From Sepiola atlantica (taxonomy: Eukaryota; Mollusca; Cephalopoda; Sepiida; Sepiolidae): a DNA stretch of 64,000 bases. Positions 22,322 to 31,148 of this stretch are shown one piece after another; the stretch's first letter is position 1; every line of letters begins with the position of its first letter. The translations under genes and the position numbers were made by a program. The notes below the pieces were generated by a model, which was not told where the DNA came from, searched no databases, and saw only the letters and a program-made list of their open reading frames with translations. The stretch covers positions 147,080,882 through 147,144,881 of the forward strand of contig OY744517.1 in assembly GCA_963556195.1 (NCBI GenBank), in the 5' to 3' direction.

Positions 22322-22698
22322 ACAATGTGATGGGACCAGCCTCGGCTGATAACAAACAAAATAGCCGTTACGGGTTAAGGAGGATGGAAAGAGTTAGGGG
22401 GTAGAGCACTGACCAGACTTCCACTTGAAGGGTGTGGAGAGTACGGGGACCTTGGGGAAGCTTATTGCAACCAAAATCCCAGAGAAGACCAATGGTCGTT
22501 ATCAGCGAGAAATCAATGGTTAGCGGCTGTTGTGATAACGCACAATTATTTGCAATGATAATCGGAATAGGTGAAGAGTACTGGAAATATGGGAATATTT
22601 GATTTCACTTAAACTCCAGGGAAGACCACCGGTTATTATTAGTGCACAATCACTGATGATGACCCGTGTGAGAACTCCTAGTGAGTACATGATAATAA
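22322..22698 (+). mobile_element. RLE LINE 3' copy B (UTR only)
   Basis: It starts inside the 3' UTR at CAGCCTCGGCTGATAAC, continues with AGACTTCCACTTGAAGGGTG, and ends CCTAGTGAGTACATGATAAT. It is separated from copy A by a short A-rich/(TAA)-like junction. Confidence 0.85.
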
Positions 22699-23248
22699 TG
22701 AAACCAGCCGAAATATTAAGGAAACTCGTCGAGTTCGGAAATCAACTCGCATAACCAACGAACGCTGACTAACCACACGTAATTAGAAATAGAAATAGAA
22801 ATAGAACAAAAAATACGAAAAGAACATTACACGAGTCCAAGGGAACTGAAACTGTCATAAACTCTTATAATCTGAGACCTCTCCCTAAAATAAAAAAAAC
22901 AAAACAAAATATAAACACGCATATGGTGCAACCAGCTTCAACTGGTACCACATAAAATAGTCGTGGATGATAACGAGGGTGGAAAAACCGAGGGGGAAGG
23001 CACCTACTAGACCTTCATTGGAAGGTGTGAAGTACTTGAACATATGGGAAGAAGACCAGCGGTTGTTACCAAGGACAAATCAATTGTAAACGGCTGTTGC
23101 GATAATGCAAAATGATTTGCAACGGTTATCGAAAGAAACAGAGAGCGCAAGGGACCTGTTGAGACTTGTGGGTACTCAGACGTACACCAAAGAAAACAGC
23201 CAGTGAGCCATTGCTGATAATGACTCGTGTGAGTAAATAATAATAATA
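22699..23248 (+). mobile_element. RLE LINE 3' copy C
   Basis: It starts directly after copy B's (ATA)n tail with MKPAEILRKLVEFGNQLA and stop, the same C-terminal codons as copy A. Then come a UTR with an (AAATAG)n-like stretch and the AGACCTTCATTGGAAGGTG block. It ends GTGAGTAAATAATAATAAT. Confidence 0.85.
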
Positions 23249-24248
23249 CTACATCATGGAGCAATATATGGGAGAAACGAAAAGAACTTATATTAAGAAT
23301 GCAGGATCGTTGAAAAACATGAATAAATACATTCAGGAAATTTTTTTTTTCAGAAACTGAATTTAACACAGAAACCATCAAGTTAACCTAAAAAAATGCA
23401 AATTGGAATGCACCTGGCCACGACGAAATTCATGGATTCTGGTTCACAAAATTCACTAATATACCTGAAATATTAGTGATTTATACGGAAAGCAGACATA
23501 CCGAAGTGGATGCCTGAAAGAAGAAGCACATTACTCCAAAAGACAACCAGAAAGGAACGATTTCAATCAACTACACACCAAGAACAACGTGACAATTTTT
23601 AACATCACAAGAGAGACCTACAATTTATTTCAGAGTTTAGAACTCTTCACCGCAGAATATGAAAGAGGCCGGAAAGCGATAAGAGGAGGGCATGACCTGC
23701 TATACATTGACCATCGGAAGAAGTAAAACCAGAAATGAGATTGTTCGATTATAGAGAGTATACGACATAATCTTCCAAATTGGGATAACTGAATGCTTAA
23801 AGATGTTTAGAATATCAGACAACATTCTTGACTTCATGAAGAAAGCAATAGAAGAGTATAAGCTGTAATTAATAGCTTAAGTACTACATTTGTCAGAACT
23901 AAGGATAAAGAGGGTCCTTTTCCAGGGAGACCCCCTATCCCGTTTGCTATAGCTATGATGCCACTCACCAACGCAATTAAGAAAACGCAGTACTTGGACT
24001 TCGGAGAGGCTTATTGCCACCCAAATCCCAGTAAAGACCAATGGTCGTTGCCAGCGAAAAATCGATGGTAAGTGTCTGTTGTGATAACACAAACTCATTT
24101 GCAATGGTTATGAAAAGAGGTGGAGAGTATTCGAAATCTGGGGAGACTTTTTGTCACTCAGACTCCTGGGAATACCACCGGTGATTATCAGTGAGGAATC
24201 ACTGATGATGACCTGTCTTAGAACTCCTAGTGAGTATTACTAATAAAT
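23249..24248 (+). mobile_element. RLE LINE copy D, internally deleted
   Basis: It starts after copy C's (TAA)n tail. Degraded RT text is readable: NWNAPGHDEIHGFWFTKFT, ADIPKWMPERRSTLLQK, RKAIRGGHDLLYIDH and LRIKRVLFQG with AIAMMPLTNAIKKT. At about 23985 it jumps from RT directly to 3' UTR, so the MYMDD box, knuckle and nuclease are deleted. The 3' end is CCTAGTGAGTATTACTAAT. Confidence 0.82.
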
Positions 24249-24429
24249 TGAAATAAACTTGCCTTGTTTATATAATGATACTAGATCACATCTGACCCGT
24301 TTGGTCAGCATTTGTTTTTTTTATATTGTTATCAGTGAGCGATCACCAGTAATAACTCGCGTAAAGACTGTCGGAAGTCTAAACTATCCTATTTAGTACT
24401 ATTGTACTATTGAACTTAGTGTGGAATAG

Positions 24430-24850
24430 TGTGGAAGAAGATAGTGCAGTATCTGTTTGATGTATCTGTTTGATCTGTATGGGGACAGAATTAGTCATAC
24501 AATCGAACATAGCATATTTATCTTAATATAATTTATTGGGGGGTTAGAGTAGTATCTGTTCTGTTGTCATTAATTAGCCCCTTCTTTGGGAGGAAGGTGT
24601 AGTTTAGTATCTCTTCGTTCATCATGATACCAACCTCCCAGGCATTATCTCCTGCTTTGGAGAGTGCAATGTAGTATCACTAAATTGCCAAAAGATAAAA
24701 AAAGGTTTTCTTTATTCGCTTCTGAACCTTTTTGCCGAGATCAAAGTGTAATATCTGTTCTCACTACGTATTTTTTTAATGAATGAAAAAAAAAACCCCG
24801 ATTTATTCGCAAATCTATTATTTTAAGTGGGTTAGTATAGTATCTGTCTC
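24430..24850 (+). repeat. Cluster of U2 snRNA-derived repeats
   Basis: The text GTAGTATCTGTT or a close variant recurs near 24454, 24549, 24606, 24669, 24745 and 24833. The fullest member, 24714-24762, reads TTCGCTTCTGAACCTTTTTG, CCGAGATCAAAGTGTAATAT and CTGTTCT, following the first 48 nt of U2 snRNA closely. A shorter relative is at 13.3 kb. Members lack the rest of U2 and are tandem-like and diverged, so they look like a U2-derived repeat family, not genes. Confidence 0.65.
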
Positions 24851-25582
24851 TAACCGAAATTGCCTTATCTATATATTAATACGCTAAGGTGTACGTACGT
24901 GTGTCACGCTTCCGGCAAACGCTCTGCGCATGCGTGCCACACCTAGATTATTAATAACATTTAATTAGCCTAATTTCTGCAACATATTTTAATTATTTCC
25001 CTTTAGCGCAACAGTGAGCTACGTAGTATTTTTGTATTTGGCCCGACTGGTTTATAGTTCGATCCCAACCAACCGCGAAAATTTTTTTTCCTACATTTCG
25101 TGCGGAAGGGGAAGAAATAATACATTTTTTTTACTCACCTGGTCAAAAAGTATTTTTTTGTGTTGCTTAAAACTTAAAACTATTTTTTGTTTTTTATTTC
25201 GGCGTTTTTAGGGCATGTCTATTATTTTTTGTTGTTGTTGTTGTTTTTGAACGGACGTTAAGCAATGTTTTTTTTTTCAATGATAGTTTGAACTAAGTAT
25301 TTATTTTTATTTGCACCACTTCTTAAAGTGTTAAAACATTTATTTATTATTTTTGTATGGTAAGGGACCAGTACTTATTTTTTAAATGTTTTGAACGGAC
25401 AATAAGCAATGTTTGTTTTGTTTTGTTTTTATTTTCTCAGTGAAACACCGAGAGCGTGGTAGAAAGAAAGAGAGAGTGTGTGTTCGTAAGAGAGGGAGGG
25501 GGGGAATAGAGAAAGAGTGAAAACGCAATAAAAACAAATAAATAAATCGCAAAAAGTAAACTTACTAACAAATAGAAGGTGC

Positions 25583-25734
25583 TTTGTTACATTAGGACCC
25601 GCGCTAACTTTGACCCCGTCGTTAGAGTTAGGGTCAGTGAGGGGTTAGGGTTAGCTATAAAGTTCAGGGTCATTGGGGGTTACGGTTAAAGTTAGGGCCA
25701 GGGCCAAAGTTAGCCCAGGTCCCAATGTAACAAA
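25583..25734. mobile_element. Small foldback/MITE-like repeat, copy 1
   Basis: The ends are inverted: TTTGTTACATTAGGACCCGC and CTAACTTTGACCC on the left mirror GGGCCAAAGTTAG and GGTCCCAATGTAACAAA on the right. The interior carries GGGTTAGGGTTA text. Size is about 152 bp. AAATAG lies on both sides. Confidence 0.7.
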
Positions 25735-26158
25735 CTACCAAATAGAGACGTAAAAAATAAGACAATGACAATGATATTGTATAGTTAACATCTGAGAAGT
25801 TAAGTTTCTTATTTTGTGTTACGATCTGACACTCCCATTTAATAAGATTTAGTATTTACTTTTGCCCCTGACAACGGGGGAGGGGAGTCGCGACCGATAG
25901 TGATTGCTGAAGAGACAGCTTTTACCCCGACAACCGAGTAACATAATAAAAATATATACTTCCATCCCGTCACGCAAAATTTTGGTGAGTAAGATATGTG
26001 CATATTTCTAGCCACCGGATAATATTATTAACAGTAAATTATACAGATTGATGTAGAAAACACTGCGGAATTCCTTTTTTTTTTCAGTGAAACACAGAGA
26101 GCGCGTACGAAAGAAAGAGAAAGTTTGTGTTCGTAAGAGAGAGATAGAGGGAGAAGAT

Positions 26159-26190
<32 letters not shown>

Positions 26191-26523
26191 TAAACGTAAT
26201 TGAAAAGTGAAAACGCAATAAAAACAAATAAATAAATCGCAAAAAATAAAAAAAAAATTAACAAAAACGAAAGTGAGGAAAGTCGTGATTCAAAGCAAAA
26301 TAAAAAAGAAAATCTAATCGAAAAAAAAAGTAACAAGTATAATTTCGTTTTGTTTCGGAAGCCTGCCAGTTTTTACGGTATATCAACCCTTTTTAGTAGA
26401 GTGTCCATCGTACACGCGTTATTTGAATGCAAATTATTAATTTTTTAAAAATATTTCACTCTTATCCGGGGGGGGGGGTGCTCATAATAAAACAAGCGTA
26501 ACTTACTAACAAATAGATGGTGC

Positions 26524-26676
26524 TTTGTTAGATTGGGACCCGCGCTAACTTTGACCCCGTCGTTAGGGTTAGGGTCAGGGGGGGGAGTAGGGTTACCTAT
26601 AACGTTCAGGGTCATTGGGGGTTAGGGTTAAAGTTAGGGTCAGGGTCAAAGTTAGCCCGGGTCCCCATGTAACAAA
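26524..26676. mobile_element. Small foldback/MITE-like repeat, copy 2
   Basis: This second copy of the 25583 element has the same inverted ends and a G-rich interior. It sits in the duplicated flank ACTTACTAACAAATAGA. Confidence 0.7.
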
Positions 26677-26994
26677 GTACCAAATAGAGACGTAAAAATA
26701 AGACAAGGGCAATGATATTGTATAGTTAACATCTGAGAAATTAATTTTTTTTAGTTCAAATATTTATTTAGTTATATTGTCAAATTCGTCAAACAAAAAT
26801 GGCGTTCGCTTATTTTAGGTGAGGTGGTCGCTAATTTCAGACTAAATTGTCCGATTACAGTAGAGGATCTCTTTAAATTAGCGGCTAACCCGAGATGTAG
26901 GGGAGGGCGCCACTCTTTTCCCAGGACTGCTTCATTGTCCTTGATCCTGACCTTATAATACTGAGAGTTTTAGCAATGTTTGTTTTAGTCTTTG

Positions 26995-27065
26995 CTATGA
27001 CTCAACCGAGGATAGAACTCTGGTATCCCGTTTCATTAGCGGAAACGCTTACCAAATGGGCCGGT
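26995..27065 (-). repeat. tRNA-like SINE head
   Basis: The minus strand has A-box-like GGCCCATTTGGTAAGCG and B-box-like GAGTTCTATCC, about 35 bp apart. It is degenerate and has no intact cloverleaf, so it is read as a SINE head. Confidence 0.5.
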
Positions 27066-27116
27066 TTCAGGCTTACGGTATTTATTTATTTATTTTATTT
27101 TTTAATATTTAAAATT

Positions 27117-27135
27117 TCTTCTTCTTCTTCTTCTT

Positions 27136-27230
<95 letters not shown>
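27117..27230. repeat. (TTC)n(TTA)n compound microsatellite
   Basis: About 50 bp of TTC followed by about 65 bp of TTA. The Ser/Tyr-run reading frame across it is compositional. Confidence 0.97.
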
Positions 27231-27231
<1 letters not shown>

Positions 27232-27492
27232 TATATATTAATACGATAGAGTGTGTTATTTATTTTGTGTGTCACGATCTGACACTCCTATTTAAGAAGA
27301 TTTAGTTGGGAGAGACAGCTTTTGCCCTGGCAACCGAGTAATATAAATAAATATATATACTTCCATTCCGTCACGCAAAATTTTTGTGAGTAAAATATGT
27401 GCATATTTCTAGCTACCGGATAATATTATTAACAGTAAATTATACAGATTGATGTAGAAAACACTGTGGAATCTCCACAGGGTCCCGCTAGT

Positions 27493-27890
27493 TTATATAA
27501 TTATAGTAGATCACATCTGAACCGTTGGGTCATTATATGTTTGTTATATCATTAAAAATATTTTTTCTTTCCTGTTGATAAGTATTCGTTTTTATCCGCT
27601 CTTCTTTTTCTCTTTCTCTTTCCCTCTCTTTTTCCTCTAAGAAAAATTGCATTATTTATATAATGATATTATATAACCTCTGACCCGTTGGGTCAGTATT
27701 TGTTTGTTATATTATTAAGCATATAATTTCCTTCTTGATAATAAACATTCTTTTTTATTCGCTCTTCTTTCATGTTTTTCTTCTCCCTTTTTCTCCTCTA
27801 AAGAAAATTGCCTTATTTATATAATGATACTAAATTACCTCTAACTCTTGGGTCAATGTTTGTTTGTTATATTATTAATACAAATTGCCT
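27493..27890 (+). repeat. Tandem units with a CTGACCC/GGGTCAG hairpin
   Basis: Three units of about 155 bp (starting near 27493, 27650 and 27805) each read TTTATATAATGATA, then CTGACCCGTTGGGTCAG or a decayed form, then TTTGTTTGTTATATTATTA. A fourth copy lies at about 24262-24340, left of the Helitron-like region. Confidence 0.7.
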
Positions 27891-27949
27891 TATCTATTAC
27901 TAATGTAGATCTGATATATGTATAAAGCCGAAATTATACTATTAATTCT

Positions 27950-27954
<5 letters not shown>

Positions 27955-28014
<60 letters not shown>

Positions 28015-28027
28015 TCTTATCTCATAC

Positions 28028-28078
<51 letters not shown>
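27955..28078. repeat. Two (TA)n tracts
   Basis: TA runs lie at about 27955-28009 and 28031-28078, separated by CTCTTCTTATCTCATACATT. Confidence 0.97.
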
Positions 28079-28079
<1 letters not shown>

Positions 28080-28354
28080 CTCAACGTATGTGTATGTGTA
28101 TTTGTGTTTCCTATAGAAAGAAAGGTTAGATAATCTACATAAAATCTAAAAGTGTATTCTTATGTTAAATGTACTGAGGAATATAATGGAAGTGTTCCCG
28201 TATTATAACCATAAGGAGGCTATTAGGGCATACACTCCTTAAAACTTCAAATATATCCTATTTTTATTAAATTTAAATCTTATATATGAAATTCTCTGCG
28301 GAAGACTAATCTCTGAGTTCTCCCATAACTTAAAGAAGCTATGAAGGCAGAACG

Positions 28355-29425
28355 TTAATGTTGACGGCCAAATCTCCGAGGCACATTGGCAATGCCGGCG
28401 TACACCAAGGATCAATTCTAGGCCCAACCCTCTTCCTGGTCTTCATCAATGATCTTCCTAAACATATTCTAAGATCATTCGTTGACATAAATGCAGACGA
28501 TAACTATTTAAAGCAACTCTTTGAAGAACATCGAAGATGAAGATCTTGCTGACTCTCTATCCTCCATCTTGGATCACGTGGTACAATCAGGGGGGGGAGT
28601 GGATTGTTACTTTTAACGGCTTAAAAACTAAGCTTCTATATTTTCACCACCAACGTTCGGATACTCACTTCTCCCCAGTCGAAATGAATGACTCTCTCTT
28701 CGATAAAGCCCCGCCCCCGTCTTTTTGATAAGCTTCTAGGATAGACTTTCACCCCAGACCTGACATGAAAGACTTACATCAATTGTTGTGCTAAGTTTGC
28801 TAGAAAAATGGTTTGATCATTCTACCACTCCAGAAGGCACCTCGTTCCTGACGCAATCCTCTACCTGTATACGAGCCAGATACGTCCTAAGATGGAGTAC
28901 TGCTGTCATATCTAAGGGAGCTGCCGCAATCTAGTATGGATGATCTCTTCTCGTCCCTACAGACCCTTTCACACAGAAGAAATGTTGCTAGTCTCTATCT
29001 ACTGTATCGTTATGTTCATGGTAGGTGCTTCAATCCCTGAAAAATATTTACAGCAGGAACTTGTATAGCTGCAACCATAGCACATACATTTTATTTTTGT
29101 CTCTCTTTACCAAAAATAAACCAACGAAACTTCCATCAACAAAGTTTCCTTTCTTAGAACATCCCATCGTGGAACAAAGTCCCACGGATCCGCTTCCCAA
29201 CTGAATACAACATGGTCGTCTTCAAGTCTAATGTGAACAAATTCTTTGCTGCGCCGTTGGATAATCAATTAATTAATTTTAAGTAATCTTCTGCTCATCT
29301 CACCCATTATTTTCGATTCTCTCGTGGAGGCGAGTACAGGCGATTATAGTTCAACTGACGATCTCTTTGACCCTTATCCTTGAGTGGTCCTCGTGCCTTG
29401 ATAAGTGCTAACGCTTCAGTAACAA
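28355..29425 (+). pseudogene. LINE family A, RT C-terminal half and 3' UTR
   Basis: The RT begins at AGVHQGSILGPTLFLVFIND, followed by a decayed catalytic box DINADDNYL where FADD is expected. Then come FNGLKTKLLYFHHQRSD, an IRPKMEYCCHI block, HRRNVASLYLLYRYVHGRC, TFHQQSFLS and WNKVPRIRFPTEYNMVVFK. The 3' UTR ends with GAGTGGTCCTCGTGCC and TTGATAAGTGCTAACGCTTC at about 29415. Stops and frameshifts interrupt it. It is the most complete plus-strand family A copy in the window, though 5' truncated before RT motif B. Confidence 0.82.
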
Positions 29426-29540
29426 AAATTACCTGGGGAAGATAAATAATCTTTACGTTACCCTCTATGTGCCGAATATCTATATGTCCCACTCGAAGTA
29501 ACTTATGGAAAAATAACCCTTTAAAAACTTAATATCGTAA

Positions 29541-29603
29541 TTGTTTAGTTGGGAAAGTCTAAGACTGAAAACATCGAGTGTGCGGTTTCGAATCTAACCG
29601 CCG
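29541..29603 (+). repeat. tRNA-like SINE head
   Basis: It reads A-box-like TTTAGTTGGGAAAGTCTAAG, then GAAAACATCGAGTGTGCGG and B-box-like GGTTTCGAATCTAACCG. The core is shared, inverted, with 45427-45490. Confidence 0.6.
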
Positions 29604-29727
29604 ATTTTTTTTAAAAATAAAATTGTATGAAATGAAAGAATATATTTTTCTTTTTTTTAAATTAATTATATGTAAGTGTAGAATTTTGGTATATTTTGTA
29701 CGCAACACATCTCCGTCTGTCTGCTCC

Positions 29728-29763
29728 TCTCTCTCTCTCTCTCTTTCTCTCTCCCTCTCTCTT

Positions 29764-29855
<92 letters not shown>
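29728..29855. repeat. (CT)n(TA)n compound microsatellite
   Basis: About 50 bp of CT/TTTC is followed by about 78 bp of TA. Confidence 0.97.
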
Positions 29856-29856
<1 letters not shown>

Positions 29857-29861
<5 letters not shown>

Positions 29862-30505
29862 CAAGGGAGGCGCGATAGCGCTCTATCCCTTAATAGACTT
29901 CAAAAACGACCTACGCTAGAAATCTCATTTCCTTGATCAGTCATAACTCAAAAACCAATAAACCAAATTATTTAAAACTTTGCACAAAATTTTCATTTGA
30001 TAGGTTCTATAAGTGTGTCGAATTTCAGCATCATTAGTCAAGGCAACCCAGAGATCCAGAAAGGTCAGGAGTGATTTTGTGTTATCCGTGTGTACGTACG
30101 TACGTACGTACGTACGTACGTACGTACGTGTGTGCCACCCTGTATTTCATCAACTATTTGATGGATTCAACTGATTCTTGGCAGAGATAGAAGTTCTAGG
30201 GTCTAGTTGATGGCATTTTAATTTCAGTTTACCATATACCTTAGTTTTCCAGAAAATTCAAAAAAACCTTAAACATTGCAATTGTCTTGAGGCATAGCCT
30301 TTACAAAAGTAGTGACATTCCATGATAAATGCCAGTATACTGAAATCATATGCCCTTAATAGGGTTAAGATGAAAATTCATATACACTAAATGTACAAAA
30401 GCAAGGAAATTCCCAAATTTTTACACGTTGGAAATTCTTTTAATAATCGAAAAAATGCATTTTGCTTAACTAAGTATTTTTGTTAAAAACAAAGAATTTG
30501 GGCCC

Positions 30506-30507
<2 letters not shown>
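29857..30507. repeat. Unclassified AT-rich stretch with (ACGT)n tract
   Basis: No gene is recognised. 30092-30129 is a clean run of ACGT tetranucleotides. A palindrome-like GCGCGATAGCGC lies near 29872. Text style suggests an old repeat, but I cannot name it. Confidence 0.5.
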
Positions 30508-30554
<47 letters not shown>

Positions 30555-30651
30555 TGTTCTAAATGCGGTTGGTTATACATCTGATGAGACCGATCTAGGT
30601 TGAAATAAGTTATAATGTGTACAACCCGAATGTGTGTCTAGTTTTTTCCCC

Positions 30652-30699
<48 letters not shown>
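30508..30699. repeat. Two (TA)n tracts
   Basis: TA runs at about 30508-30551 and 30656-30699 flank about 100 bp of other sequence. Confidence 0.95.
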
Positions 30700-30704
<5 letters not shown>

Positions 30705-31061
30705 TTTATAAATAATATTTTTCAAATTAACCCATATACACATATACATTTCATGCCACACCTGCAATCATCAGTATGGGAGAAGACAATCCTTGCTGAT
30801 CACTCCAATACGAAAGTCATATTTAACTTAGTAGTTGGTCCGTGTACCGATGTGTCCACCACGCATTATCTAGAAATGGGAGAGTAACTAAACGTCTTAA
30901 TGGCAAAGTCAGCGGCTGCCAAAAGCACCCAATAGGCAGGGCCTAGAGTGTTGCATTACGCTGTAAATGACGGCTTATTGTCAACTTAGAGTGCTCCATC
31001 TCGCGAGAGCTTTTAATAATTATTTATAAATAATATTTTTCAAATTAACCTATATACACAT
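30700..31061 (+). repeat. 45-bp direct repeats flanking a 270-bp segment
   Basis: AATTATTTATAAATAATATT then TTTCAAATTAACC occurs at about 30700-30745 and 31017-31061. The intervening segment is less AT-rich and has no recognised coding motif. Confidence 0.7.
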
Positions 31062-31064
31062 GTG

Positions 31065-31148
31065 TATATAGTGGACTAAAGAGTCAGTTTATAGCAGATA
31101 AAAAAAACTGCTCTAAAAAAAGTCAACTGATTCTTTAGTCCACTATCT
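31065..31148. repeat. Foldback at the left edge of the satellite
   Basis: TATAGTGGACTAAAGAGTCAG at about 31067-31087 is the near-perfect inverse of CTGATTCTTTAGTCCACTA at about 31128-31146, the first unit's sequence. It could form a stem-loop with about 40 bp between the arms. Confidence 0.75.

Larger units (their letters stand above)
24868..27491 (+). mobile_element. Helitron-like non-autonomous element, composite
   Basis: The right end has the Helitron hallmark. The stem CTGTGGA/TCCACAG with a 3-nt loop at 27464-27480 is followed 7 bases later by CTAG at 27488-27491 and then T. The left end, A then TCTATATATTAATACGCTAA, has the matching TC start, and a second, similar left end lies at about 27233. 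Segments are repeated inside: 25815-26065 parallels 27275-27475 (ACTTCCATCCCGTCACGCAA, GATGTAGAAAACACTG), and 25438-25810 parallels 26084-26755. No Rep/helicase is encoded. It may be a long copy fused to a 260-bp copy (27233-27491). The class is inferred from structure alone. Confidence 0.55.

Noticed and set aside
24714..24762. Functional U2 snRNA gene
   Set aside because: Similarity stops after about 48 nt, the GTAGTA core is altered to GTAATA, and no Sm site or downstream stems follow.
26976..27305. 109-codon frame with Ser and Tyr runs
   Set aside because: It is a translation of a (TTC)n(TTA)n microsatellite joined to a SINE head.
29559..29919. Tyr-Ile and Ser-Leu run proteins at 29.6-29.9 kb
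   Set aside because: They are translations of (TA)n and (CT)n microsatellites.
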